The notes: generated from the sequence alone by a model not told the origin. DNA of 53,559 bases from Gnetum montanum (GCA_015680685.1 MNCI01033536.1:68574-122132), one strand, 5' to 3'; positions 10,056 to 21,065 are shown, counted from the first letter of the stretch. Made by a program: numbers and translations.

Positions 10056-12897
10056 TCACACCATCCCTGAGGGTAGTGATTCTAATGGACCCTCACCAAC
10101 CTCTGGCCCATGCGATGGTGATGGCACGAATGATGGTTCTCCAGCAGCAGCTGCAACTTCTGGAGGAAGCCGAAAAGCCTCCAAGAGAGCCCTCATTTTT
10201 TCTTCTTTGCTTCTAGGATTGTTTACTGTATAGGTAGCTTCACCAATGTGTGTTGGAATTGGAACCTCCCAAGGGCATGGTAGTTCTAGGAAGAGTTCTT
10301 TCAGGTTGACAAACTAGGCTACGAACTATTTCCGTTTGATTTTGAATGCTTAGATTGATACCTGCAGCTATTGGTTGTCATTCATTCGACAGGCTAGGCT
10401 CTCTGTGACTATATGTTGTCCTTCAAATCGCATGCAGAGAACCTCGAGTTCCACGTTTACTGTTTCCAGTTTTTGCTTTATTACTTTATGCACCTGGAAT
10501 TCACCCTTGTATAGAGAATACCAGGCGGCTACTTGTTTTTCCAACTCTGATCGAGGTCTCCTAGCTATGAGCATAGCCAGGTTTGCATAGTGAAGGCTGG
10601 CAAGCTCCATATATTCTATCATCTCCTTAATCTATAGCTTCTTAAGGCAGATTTCAACTTGATTGTAGGCATTCAACCCATCAAAGATAGGTTGCCATAT
10701 CTCGCCTCCTTCTCGGAGCTATTGGAGCACTTGGTTCATTTTGGCCTTTGCGATCTAAATCTGCTTTTCATTTACTTCCTTCTATAATCCCACTTGGTCC
10801 CTGTAATGATTTTTGATGTTTTCAAATTTCAGGGCCTCATTCTTTTAAGCGGCGATTTCAATTGCAGATTTCTGTCGCAACACTCAAACCTCCTCCATTG
10901 GTAGATTTCAATTTTCAGTAGCCAACCTTCTTACGTTTGCATTCACTCTAGCTAGTTCTTCCTGCTATTGGTGGATAAAATTTTTCATGTGTTCATTTTC
11001 TATACCAACATTGCACAGGCGATGAACCTCCATAGTCAATCAGACGTTCTCTTGGTGAACCTCCACCAAGTCCTTGTCTAAATGATATGCTCGAACATCT
11101 GCCAAGGACTTATCAAAGATCACCAACTCTCGCACATCCTCAATGATCTAAAGTTTGAGTTGAAGTTGTTGAAAAGCTTCATCTCTGGTGATTTCACGGT
11201 TGAGGATGGCTGGATTGGTAAGTTGGGCTTTTAATTGGGCTAAGTCCATTGCCAAGTGTTGACAAGCGACTCGAGAAGCTTCAAGTTGCCCTTCCAAAAT
11301 GAGGCTCTTACCCCTTGTTGAGAGCAGCTCCGACTAGGTTGCAGTAATGTTGTCCGGGAGCTCGAAGACATCCAAAAGTAGTTGCTTGGTTCCCACTAGT
11401 CAGTCCAACAACTCCTCATGTTGGACTACATCAATCTTGCTACCCAAAGTTCTGGCAGATGCCTGTACATCTTGTAGTCCATGAATGTTCGGTATAGGTG
11501 CTACGGGTGCATTGAGAGCTGTAGCAATTGTATCAGCAACCACTTCGGCCATAATCTCCTATCCTTGGTGTTGCATCACTAGGACTGTTGCCCCTTGAAC
11601 ATCTTCCAAGCATACTGAAAAGGTAGCAGCATTCCTAAAAATTTTGGGAAATAGTTATTGTGTGGATACTGTCACCTCTCGAACACTAGGATCTGTTCAT
11701 GCAAGCACTTGCATTCGAGCTACAGAGAACATCAGCACTACTCTTTCAAGCAAGCTAACTAATCAAGCCACTTGCTCTAGATGGCTCATTGTAGGATAAT
11801 AGACCAAAGGGTCTTCTCCTTGACTAGTCCTACCAGATTGCTCTTGCTAGCTCAAGAGCATTTGTCAGATTTTGTGGATGTGTTCTGCAATGGTTTGCAA
11901 ACTCAACCTTGTTTTTTGTCCAGGTGGTGAAGGTGGTTGCTACTCCTCCTCTGTCTGTGTGGTGGCAGGATTTTTATCCTTCATCATTTCCCGCCAAGAG
12001 GCAATTGGGGCATGCTGGATTATATCATTGGAGTATCATGCTATCCCTGCTCGTTTGCACAACTTCCAGATTAGGTAGGGAAAGGGGAGAGCTCGTCTTC
12101 CATGTTCACTTTCAGCGAACCTCTTTTCAATCTCCAGGAAAAATAGCTGTGAAATACTCATTGGGAATTTCCCACTCAAGGTGGTACATGCACGAGCAGA
12201 GAAGGTTATGATTTTGTTGGGTCTTACCGTTGGGTTCAAGTGGTAAGACGCAATCTCTGAGTACACCCTCTCCTCCATGGTCAAACAGCCAAATTCCTTG
12301 CACTCTACCCCATAGCACCATTTGGTCCATTCCACATTTACCTCTAGGTTAGCTTATTTTGAAATCTCCACCACATCTGCTCTAGTCTCGGGCAACCCTA
12401 GAGCCTGCGCTATTGCCTCCAAAGAGTAAGAGACATAAATGTCTTTGGTTCTTACTCTGCAATGTCCAGAAGAGATAGGTCTCTCCTAAGTACCACTCAC
12501 CACTAGATGTGATGATTGGCCACATAGGAGAATTTTGTAACTGTAGCCTCACATCTTCTTATGCATTTTCAAGGAATGGTCCAAAATTTAGATCTTGGAG
12601 GACCATCCTTTGCACTTCCCGTAGCTTGATAGCATCAAGATAGGAGTGGATCAGGGTGACCTCAAGCCATGGCACTATCCCCGAAGTCTCATCCCTTTGT
12701 GATTGCTCACTAGGAATCTCCTCTTCAGGAATCTGATGGACAGATTCTACATCAGGTCCTTCATGGAGGGAGCCAGTTGCATGAGAGCCCTCCGCATGCT
12801 CTGGCTATTGCACGCCTCGTCCTCTTCCCATTCATGGGCACTTGTCCCTCGGTTGTGATGGTCCTTCACCCCTTGTGTGCCTTGGTTTTGGTGTCAT
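10056..12897 (-). pseudogene. Accessory (env-position) ORF of element B, about 950 codons
   Basis: The start ATG at 12897 follows directly on a splice-acceptor-like TTTGTTTGTAG; the stop is at 10056-10058. The N-terminal 60 or so residues are charged. Residues about 100-300 contain EWYLGETYLF, VECKEFGCLTMEERVY and FPYLIWKLCKRAGI, a pattern I associate with the plant transposon-protein domain seen in Athila downstream ORFs. The rest is mostly helical with coiled-coil-like heptads (LETVNVELEVL and similar). A conserved tail, IGEATYTVNNPRSKEEKM, ends the protein. No signal peptide or membrane span is evident. Stops (several CAG to TAG) and frameshifts disable it. Its role is unknown; the position alone invites the name env-like, but the sequence does not support an envelope. 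Confidence 0.8.
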
Positions 12898-13190
12898 CTA
12901 CAAACAAACATAACCACTAGTTAGGCTATGCACAAGTTGCTCAAAAATGGATCTCATACACTTTCTTAGTTTGACTAAGTTATGTTGTTAGCACGGGCAT
13001 CCCATTAAATTGCTCAGAGTGTTGATTCATGGGTTAGAGCCGAAAACAATAAGGGCTAAGTTAGAGTTTTTAAAACAATTGTTTTTATTTCTTCCCTCAG
13101 GGTTGTGAAGCCTTAATTAACTAATTAATTAATTAATTAATTAATAACACATAGGCTTCACNNNNNNNNNNNNNNNNNNNNAGAGCATAC
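12898..13190 (-). other. Putative leader intron of the accessory ORF, element B
   Basis: On the minus strand a donor CCGGAG/GTATGC lies at 13190 and an acceptor TTTGTTTGTAG ends at 12898, immediately before the ATG. Length is about 293 bases, including 20 N. Element F has the same arrangement, AATTGTAG directly before its ATG, which supports a real, conserved acceptor. The donor is seen clearly only in B. Confidence 0.55.
13105..13181. repeat. Inverted repeat with (TTAA)n next to a 20-N gap
   Basis: GTGAAGCC (13105-13112) and GGCTTCAC (13154-13161) are perfect inverse complements around a run of TTAA/ATTA repeats. The 20 unknown bases at 13162-13181 start at the outer edge of the second arm. 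The gap may reflect difficulty in reading through this hairpin; its true length is unknown. Confidence 0.85.
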
Positions 13191-13317
13191 CTCCGGTTGC
13201 TTAAAAGGACAAGGATTGGTTGATGCGGACGCGTGATAGGATGTAGGCTCTGAGGAAAGAGTTAGGCAAGAAAAATTGCAAAATCTCCCCCTAATTTGGA
13301 TTCCAAATGATGAAAAT

Positions 13318-13470
13318 ATGAAGCGCAATGGTACTATATATAGGGGTTAGGTGCTGCATCGATGGGGCCACGTATACGTGGTCACGTATACGCAGGGGGC
13401 TTTGTATACGAGGCCCTGTATATGTAGGTGTGCACCCATTGACCAGAGTTGACCAACCTGGAACAAGCCC
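13318..13470 (-). promoter_or_regulatory. Putative internal promoter of the accessory ORF, element B
   Basis: On the minus strand three or more GTATAC palindromes, several embedded in CGTATACG or ACGTATACGTGG, precede CATCGATGCAGC and the TATA box CTATATATAG (about 13332-13342). An exon of roughly 120 bases then leads to the putative donor at 13190. Equivalent arrangements occur in C and F at the same place relative to the ORF. Promoter activity is inferred from sequence alone. Confidence 0.65.
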
Positions 13471-13689
13471 AAAATGATGAATTTGAAATGCCAAATTGGG
13501 GTGCTTGAAGCATGTGAGAGGACCGGTCATGGCTAAGGATAGGAGGAAGATAATCGGGGCTCAAAAAAGAGTCAAAAATAGGAGCACGTGACACAAAATA
13601 ACTCTGCAGGGAAGAAATCGAGCAATGGGACCCTTAAAATAATCAACCACAAAATCCAAAGGATGGGATACTTAACAAGTAGAACCAAA

Positions 13690-13735
13690 AATATGCAGGT
13701 GGGTCCTCCCCATAGCAGGAAATAGCCTTAGTAGC
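13690..13735 (-). other. Conserved purine-rich spacer block, element B copy
   Basis: The minus strand reads CTGCTATGGGGAGGACCCA followed by CCTGCATA. Closely similar blocks occur at 7446-7520, 33972-34022 and 41655-41705 in three other elements, always downstream of where pol ends and upstream of the accessory ORF region. It lies about 380 bases before the internal TATA box. Confidence 0.75.
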
Positions 13736-14203
13736 CCCTGCATATCCTCAACATCAGGGTCTGTGGGCCCCACGGCCAAGAAATGGTGTTTTCCAATTAA
13801 TACTCCTACCTAAGAGATCCCGCCAAGGCATGAGAAGTCCATGGAAACCACGACGAACGTTCGCAACATAAGACGGGCAGTGAGGTGAGTTACGGAGAGA
13901 AATGGATGAAGAGAGAGATGACAAAATGGAAATTCCAATCGTCGATCACATGAAACCCTGTGTGTAGTTGTGGTTAAGTGACTTGGTAGAACGTTTCCTG
14001 AGTTCAAACCCAAAATCGTCCGCATACAGTGACATCGCAGTAACAGACGAAACCCCAGCCATCCCCCAAGAAGGCAAGAATGCACCCACAGAGAACCACC
14101 ACTCCAACAAATGTGAGAGGAAGGAAGTGAAATGGGATGAAGTTAGAGGGGACGAAGGAAGTTCCATAACTAGTGCTTGTGGCCCGTCAGAGGCAGTCTA
14201 AGG

Positions 14204-14268
14204 GGTGTGCTTGAATTCCCACATAGTGAGGTCATGATTTTTTTTTGTTTTTTTGTGGGAACCACACC
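14204..14268 (-). other. Conserved hairpin, element B copy 1
   Basis: On the minus strand GGTGTGG then TTCCCAC, an A-rich loop of about 30 bases, GTGGGAA, a short TTCAAG and CACACC form a two-part stem. The inner stem pairs TTCCCA with TGGGAA, where D and E pair TTCTCA with TGAGAA, a compensatory change. Confidence 0.75.
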
Positions 14269-14308
14269 ATGCAAAGACCCATGCGTGTTCGCATGCATTC
14301 GACCAAGG

Positions 14309-14362
14309 GGTGTGCTTTGAATCCTCATGTTTATTTGTTTTTTTTTCGGTGAGGACCACACC
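14309..14362 (-). other. Conserved hairpin, element B copy 2
   Basis: A second, upstream copy of the same structure: GGTGTGG, TCCTCA, an A-rich loop, TGAGGA, TTCAAAG, CACACC on the minus strand. The inner stem again differs from the others while remaining paired. The two copies in B arose by a direct duplication of about 100 bp. Confidence 0.75.
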
Positions 14363-15029
14363 ATGCAAGGTCGAATTGCCCAAGAGCTTCCTTGGAGAGA
14401 AGAACATGGAGTGGTAGGAAATCTGTAAGGACATACTAGCAACCCAAGGGACAGGAGAGAGTGATGAGTGTTGCATTCCCCTTGAAGTCACACCCAATTC
14501 AAACCATTGGGTCATCTCTGAGTTTGAGAACTACACAAGTCACACATTAATTACAATGTTTTTAAGTGAAGGGGTTTCATGTTCTCAACAGAAGGAAAAC
14601 CATGGAGTGGGTGAATGGATGGATGACGTGGACTCACTATCGATTTTATGAGCTGAAAATAGATGTAAAGTCCAAGGACAACCATGCAAGGGTGGGAGCT
14701 AGATAACTAGGTGGACTATTGTACATTACCCATCACAATGAAAACCATCCGCGCCCAACACTTGATGACAATAAGACAATGTATTAGCGATCACGTGAAA
14801 ATGAAACACACAAAAAGAAATGAAAATAATTAAAGAAAGGAAAAAACTAACAAGAATTGGAAAATGTATGAACGATGTTGAAAAATAAAAAGTGTAAAAA
14901 AAATTATAAAATAATGAGGGGTATAGGGGAATGGATTAGCAGAGATAACAGTCTCCCCCACGACTAGGTGAAAAGGAGGAGACACGAAAAATGGAGCGAG
15001 GCTGTCCTGATGATGATGAGGTGGGATCA

Positions 15030-16240
15030 CTGGTTAGGTGGAGTTCACGAATAGGTTTTAATTGTTGGCAGTTGACCAACTGAGTTCTGGTGGGATCCTT
15101 AGGTTTGTGGATAAGTAAGGCCCCAGATGAAAAGGTTTCGGAGACAATGTAAGGTCCCTCCCACAGTGTTTGAAACTTGGACAGTTGAGATATATGTGAG
15201 GGGTTCCAATACAACACCTTGTCTCCACATCTAAATGTGACCTTCTGAATCCTAAGATCATGTCATTTTTTTTGTAGGCCTTGTGGATCTCATTTGAAGA
15301 TAGGGCCACTAATTGATTCTCATCTCGTACACTTAAATTGATAATTCATTCACGTTGTGCTAGTGGGAGGTCAAGGCCTAAGTCACTGGCGGTGGATGGT
15401 GTGCGGAGTTCAGCCTAAATTGGAAGTGTTGGTAACTTTTCGTACACTAACTCATAGGGAGAGTACCCTACAGGGAGTTTCCAGGTGGAGCGATAGGCCC
15501 ATAGGGCATCGTTAAGTTTGGTACTTCAATCCCTCTTATATTTGCTGATGGTTCAAGTAAGGATCTTGGTAATCTCCCTATTGGTGACTTTGGCCTACCC
15601 GTTGGCTTGGGGGTGATAGGGTGTTGTAAATTTATGGGTGACCCCCAAGTGTTGCATGATTTTTCGAAAAGTGACACCCATGAAATGAGTTCCATTATCT
15701 AAAATGAGTGCACATAGCACTTCAAACCTGTTGACAATTTGTTGTTCAATAAATCGTGCAGTGGTGTTGGAAGAACAATCAACAACGGCTACTTCTTTTG
15801 CCCACTTTGTACAGTAGTCTAGAGCTATGATGATGTATGCCTTTCCATTTAACAAGGGAGGGATGGGCCCCATGAAGTCGATACCCCAACTGTCAAAGGG
15901 CTCTAGTGGTTGGATCCACTGTTGAGGTCCCTCCAACCGTGCCGTCATCCCACCCTCTTTTTGGCATCATTCGCAGGAGCGGGCGAACCATTAGGCATCC
16001 CTAAAAATTGTGGGCCAGTAATACCCTGCAAGCAGGATCTTAATGGTTGTGCAACGTCCAGCATAGTGGCCCCCACAAGGGTCTTCATGAGAATCTTGGA
16101 GGACACGTAGTGTATCATCATCAGGGACACACCATCGAACCAGGCCATTTGTGCACACCTTATAAAGGTTTTTGTTGATTTCCATGAAACACTTAGCCTT
16201 ATGGAGAAACTGTTATTTTTATCGATGTTTCTCCTTTGGC
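15030..16240 (-). pseudogene. pol: Integrase, element B
   Basis: In order on the minus strand: the zinc-binding region with HEDPCGGHYAGR and AGYYWPTIF (about 16100-15990), [25 protein letters not shown] with the first catalytic Asp, LILDNGTHF with the second, TTPYHPQANG, and finally a C-terminal GPY/F-type module, FQTLWEGPYIV (about 15170). No chromodomain follows, which excludes the chromovirus branch. The frame changes after YHPQANG, at the zinc region and before the C-terminus, and TAG stops occur. The enzyme would have inserted the element; this copy is dead. Confidence 0.88.
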
Positions 16241-16369
16241 AACTCCTGGGTTGTGAGGTAGGTGAGGATGCGGTTGAACCAAGGGGATTCCTTGGGCACT
16301 TGTGGATCGACTACACCTGCGAAGAGGAGTTCATCTGAAAATTGGTTAGAGAGGGGCTCCTCCTCTTCT

Positions 16370-16785
16370 GCATCATCCCATCACAACCGAGACAAGTGGT
16401 CAGCAACCACATTCTTGGTTCCCTTCCGATCTACCATGGTAACATCAAACTCTTGAAGAATCACTAGCCACCGAATGATGTGGGGGCTCACCATTTGTTT
16501 ATTCATCAGGAACCGAATAGCACTATGGTCAGTATGCATGAACACCTTGTATCCGAGCACATATTGTTGAAAATTTTCCAAGGCGAACACCATCGCCATC
16601 AACTCCTTTTCGGTGGTGGTGTAGTTAAGTTGAGCACCCACAATGCTACGACTTGCACAATGGATATAGTATGGATGTTTCTAATTGTGACACTATGTAA
16701 GCACGGCTCCCAAGGTGTAATTGGATGCATCTGTCATGATGTGGAAGGACTTGGACCAATCAAGTGCCTATAGAACTAGAGTTTC
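16370..16785 (-). pseudogene. pol: RNase H, element B
   Basis: A nearly clean minus-strand run encodes AQLNYTTTEKELMAMVFALE, YVLGYKVFMHTDHSAIRFL and DRKGTKNVVADHLSRL. These include the conserved Glu of the KE motif and the TDHSA motif of gypsy RNaseH. The start of the domain (before AQLNY) is interrupted. It follows RT directly, in the usual pol order. Confidence 0.87.
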
Positions 16786-16789
16786 TACG

Positions 16790-17790
16790 AGCTTTTGTTT
16801 GAGCAATTGGAATGCAGATTCACATTCCTTGGTCTAGATGAACGAAGCATCCTTCTTTGTAAGTTCTACCAATGGCTTGGCGATCTTCAAGAAGTTTTCA
16901 ATGAAGCACCAGTAGTAACCAGTGTGGCCAAGGAATGATCGAACATCTTTTACGGTGCTTGGTTGGTAGGTGATTCCTTGGATGACCCTGATCTTTTCAG
17001 GATCCACACTAATCCTTGTCTATGAGATGCGATGCCCCAGCACAATGCCTTCTTGGACCATCAAATGTATTTTCTGCTAATTGAGTCATAGATTAGTTTC
17101 TACACACCTTTTCAGAATCTGCTCAAGACGATCCAAGGCTTGCTCAAATGTGGCCCCATAGGTAGAGAAGTCATCCATGAAGACTTCTACCCCATTGCCA
17201 CTTTGTTGCTAAAAGATGCTAAGGACAAGGTGTTGGAACATGATAGGCCCATTACATAGGCCAAAAGACATCTTCTTGTATGTGAAAGTCCCCCATGGAC
17301 TTGTGAAAGTTGTTTTGGCCTGGTCCTCTAGTGCTATTTGGATTTCTTTATAACCACTATAACCATCCAAAAAGCTGTAATAGTGGTGCCCTACGATGGT
17401 ATCCAACACGTGATCCACAAATGGGAGTGGAAGTGATCCTTGAAGGTAGCCATGTTGAGCAATCGGAAATCAATAGAGACCCTCCATTTGCCACCTTTCT
17501 TCGGTGCAATAACAAGTGGGCTAACCCATTCGCTATCGGCAATAAAATAGATGAACCCCACCTTTAGCAATTATTCAATTTTATCTTTGATGACCTGCTT
17601 CAGTTTGGGGTTCAATCATCTTTGTGGCTGTCGTGATGGCTTCATGGAGGGGTCAATATAGATCTAATGTTGGCAAATGCAGCATTCCATTTGTTCACCA
17701 CCTTTAGCAATTTCATATTTTGTTTAGGAGCAAGGTTGGCATTGATAATTACTAGCTTTCCATTTCGAAAAATGCATATTCCAAGTGAGC
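16790..17790 (-). pseudogene. pol: Reverse transcriptase, element B
   Basis: The minus strand holds DHVLDTIVGHHYYSFLDGY, a short FTSPWGTFTYKKMSFGLCN block (17209-17418), VFMDDFSTYG with the catalytic FMDD box (about 17160-17190), and the connection region to about 16790. A WVSPLVIAPKK-like fingers segment lies upstream near 17520. Stops and at least one frameshift separate fingers, palm and thumb. The domain would copy genomic RNA from the tRNA-Asp primer. Confidence 0.88.
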
Positions 17791-17989
17791 CAGTAAAGAC
17801 TTGAGCTCCAGGGACTCTTGTTTGAACCTTTCAGTGATTTGTAGCTTCCCCCAGTCATCATGGTCATCAACAGTGGAGACCTATTGATGGACCTCTTCCA
17901 TTTCATCCATGCTTTCAACATAGGCTTGTACAAGCCTCTCAGACAGTTCCATGCACAATGTGCTACTAGCAGGATCAGCTGTCAGCCAC

Positions 17990-18600
17990 TGGGTGCCCTC
18001 TTAGTTAGTGGCTGCTGCATACAGGCACTGTTGAACATGTGATTCCTCGGTACACCGATTGCATGCTTGAATGGATATCTACTTAGCAGACCATAACTGC
18101 TACACACAGTTGCACCCTGAGTCACTATACACGATGCATGGAACATGCTTCTTCTCGATCTTCCCAAAAGGATTTTCCTTTAAAATTTCAAGGGACAAAT
18201 CTCAGAGTCCTAGTCATGTGTCCACCGTGCTCAGCTAGGCTCTTCCCATGATGATTGGAAAGTTTCCCTTGTAGTTCTCCACATGGATGACTAGGAAATC
18301 AATAGGATAGGACCACCCACAAATGGTGGTCATAATGTCCCCCACCAATCCCAAGGGAATGGTGATGGATTGGTCTACTAACTCAAGCTGAATGTTTCTC
18401 TTCTTTAGCAAGGGAAAGTTCTAGTTCTTGTACATGTCATGAGAAATCAAATTGACTCTTGACCCTAAGTCCAGAAGAGCTTTGCATGACTTATTCCCTA
18501 CCACTTGAAGATAGATGAGGGTGCTTCTTGGATCAGTCAATTTCTAGGGAAGATGCCCTGCCTTGATCTAGTCGGTCACGGCATGCGTGAGCATGACCGT
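17990..18600 (-). pseudogene. pol: Aspartic protease and Cys-rich linker, element B
   Basis: ALLDLGSRVNLIS marks the retropepsin active site (about 18440-18490 on the minus strand), preceded by LIYLQVV and followed by a conserved core ending IIMGRA. Downstream, GCNC and CNRC cysteine pairs and CLYAAAT (18110-18000) match the linker of D and E. Several TAG stops interrupt it. Confidence 0.8.
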
Positions 18601-18639
18601 TTGGACATTGGAATGTGGTTGAATTGAAGGCTACTTAGG

Positions 18640-21065
18640 CAGTGGAATAGTGGAGGCACTTAAAGGTTCAGAGGCACTGGCCATAGGTGTGCGCGAGGGT
18701 ATGTTTAGATTATTGGGTCATAAAAAAGGACATTTCCATGGTTTGGGTTTCAGTCCACTCGGCTGAGATGCCAGTTGTAGGTTGATGGCCCTCGTAGCAT
18801 TTCGTTGTTATGGCTGTGGTGGTATCTCTTCCTGCATAAGTGGAATAGGTGGCAGTTGAGTGGGATGTTATGGAGGAGTGGCAGAGAAGGTGATGGAGGA
18901 TAGAAGAGATGTGGATTTTCTCCCCTGGGTGATGTAGATTGAGGTCGAAAATATTTCGAGGGGTGGTAATAACTTGGAAAGGCCGCATGATTGGAAGAGT
19001 CCCATGGAGAGACCGGTTGCTGAATGTAGTACCCATAGGGATCTGGCTATTTGTAAGCGTACTACTGCCTTGGAGGTGGCATCCCCCATGCTTGTGGGTG
19101 CTGCCACTACTAGAAGTATTTGTAAGGTTGCGATGGCACTCCACTTGGATAGTATCCTTGTTGTTGGTGGAACTACCTTGGGTTGCCTTGTGGGTAAGGC
19201 AACCTTTGGGGTGTTTGTCTCTTCGCCAAGCAAGGATTCAATGTGTACACCCTAGACTCTTGAAGATGTGACACCATAGGACAACATCACTTAGGATGTT
19301 CATATTGGCATATATCACATTCATCATCCTCCTCGGTGTCAAAGTCTGCAACCTGCTCTGCTACAGCAACTTTGCCCTTACCCCTATATTGGGCACATTT
19401 AGCTTCCTTCTTCCTGTGTCGATCGTGATCATTACCTTGTTCCCTGGACTCTTCAGCAATTTTTAACACACTTTGAAATTTTTCATCCAAAGAGTCCCAC
19501 ATCTTATCAACCTTTGTTGATATTTCAGATACAAACTTTTGTAAAGGCAAGGTCTTTCGGTTCACCACTACTTCTAGTGGTGATTCTTCCTCCTCATCAC
19601 AAAATCAGACCTCCCTCATTCTAATGGAGGGATCCTGATTAAATTCTTTTGCACTCTCCTTCTTTCTAAGTTCCCCTTCCTCCTTGGCCACCTGCTCAAT
19701 GAGGCACTACAATTAATGGGCCCTTAGCTTCAACAATCATCCCTAGGCGTACATGCCAAGGGTCTTTCATGTTTCAAAACAAAGCCCATCCATGATGTGA
19801 TGAAGATGTACCCATTGAGAGTAGCCATGACTAGGGCATCAATGTAGCAGTGAATAGTATCTGCTCATGGTTGCATCCAAGGGTTCATGATTACCTTACT
19901 TCCACCCTTGGATCTGACATCTCATGTTCACCACTATGAAGTACATTTGATACTTGTCATTGAAAATCTCAAGCATCGTACTCCATCTTCTAATTGATTC
20001 CGGCTCCAAGGATTGCTATAAGTTCTCTACTTCCTTGATGAGTATGCAAGGGAATAGCTTCAACTTCTACCAATCATTGTCAATGTTTTGTAGGGTGCAG
20101 GCATCATGGAACGCTTGCAGGTGAGCTTGCAAATCATAGTTCTATCCCCCTTCAAATCTGGGGATGTTGTTCATATCAACATTCTTGATCCGGCTATCCT
20201 TCACGTGCCTACTAGGGATCTAAACTGCCTCAGCGATCTAGAGCATGCTCTGAGTAGCCAAAAATGGCTCATCCAAGTTATAGTCCTACTGAGGACCATG
20301 ATGTATATGATGATTCTGACTACCCCTCCTTTTATGCTAGCGAGGATCGCACGATTGGTTGCGCGTTTCCTCACATTGTCCCTTTCGCTCCTTTCAACCA
20401 CCATCCTTTCGCTCCTTTCTACCCTGGTTACGATCAAAGCTTGAGTTGGATGAAGGTATAGGAGAGCGAGAGGATGGAGAAGAAGGAGAGGAATCGCCAC
20501 TACTTCGGTGTCAATCTCCCCCTCTACCCTGATGACGGCCTCGATCTTCCTGTCCATCCTTGCTACGTGATCCTCCATCCCCTTAAGGATCTCAGTCACT
20601 TGAAGGCTTGCTCTGGATGATGGACTGAAGGATCTTCTACCCTAGAGGAAGTTCGATCAAGTGGGAATCATTAAAGATGGGATCCCCATCATCCTACAGC
20701 CCTTGCAAGAATAAGGGGTTACTGAATTGTTTCCCCTTCAGGTGTTCATATCTTTCTGCCTGCTGCTGGTCTCATGCTTATTGAGCCTCAGTGGGACGAT
20801 AGTCCCAGTAGTCATGGTCCTTCATGACATACTCCACTCCATGGTCCTAGATGCCTAGTCTGCCACGATTGTGAAATAGCATTGCAAGAGCCGATCGGTC
20901 GAGCGGTAGTACAATGTTGCCCTCCATGTCCCGCCATCGCAGATGCTCATCCTAATGTAGGATGAATGTGAAGTCAGGGACATATTCATCAAGATTTCTG
21001 TATACCACCTGATATTCTTATGGCATCAGTGGGTTGGATACCTCTCACCTTTTAGAAGAAGTCAT
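18640..21065 (-). pseudogene. gag: Gag, element B
   Basis: The start is set at the ATG at 21065, which aligns with the Met-Ser-Ser/Tyr starts of the other copies. The N-terminal part has NLDEYVPDFTFIL and MEGNIVLPLDR. An Arg/Glu/Ser-rich stretch follows (about 20200-20600). The capsid-like region is heavily broken between 19600 and 20200. VNRKTLPLQKFVSEISTKVD and KMWDSLDEKFQSVLKIAEES (19440-19568) lead to an acidic run and the atypical zinc knuckle CDICQYEHPK with its last Cys after a stop (near 19290-19330). The C-terminal part is Pro/Tyr/Gln-rich. Frameshifts and stops are numerous. Confidence 0.8.

Larger units (their letters stand above)
13470..15029 (-). other. Non-coding spacer between pol and accessory ORF, element B
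   Basis: No conserved ORF is present; short open frames here are not shared with D, E or F. The stretch holds the purine-rich block, two hairpins, and GGGTGTGACTTCAAGGGG near 14475-14495 (minus), a motif repeated in D, E and F. T-rich tracts lie next to the integrase end, as they do in D and E. Confidence 0.7.

Noticed and set aside
12036-12335. Two overlapping minus-strand open frames in the accessory ORF of B, plus plus-strand open frames at 11872-12211
   Set aside because: Only the minus frame with VECKEFGCL and FPYLIWKLCKRAG matches element C; the others are shadows of it.
14204-14362. The hairpin as a MITE insertion
   Set aside because: It sits at the same place in three separate elements with shared flanks and no visible target duplication, so it was inherited with the elements. 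The idea is kept as a refutation route in the finding.
13810-14515. Several open frames of 70-105 codons on both strands in the spacer of B
   Set aside because: The region is non-coding in D, E and F, and the shared parts there are hairpins and short blocks, not reading frames.
18939-19271. Two plus-strand open frames over 90 codons opposite the gag of B
   Set aside because: Antisense to the Pro/Gln/Tyr-rich end of Gag; not conserved in the other elements.
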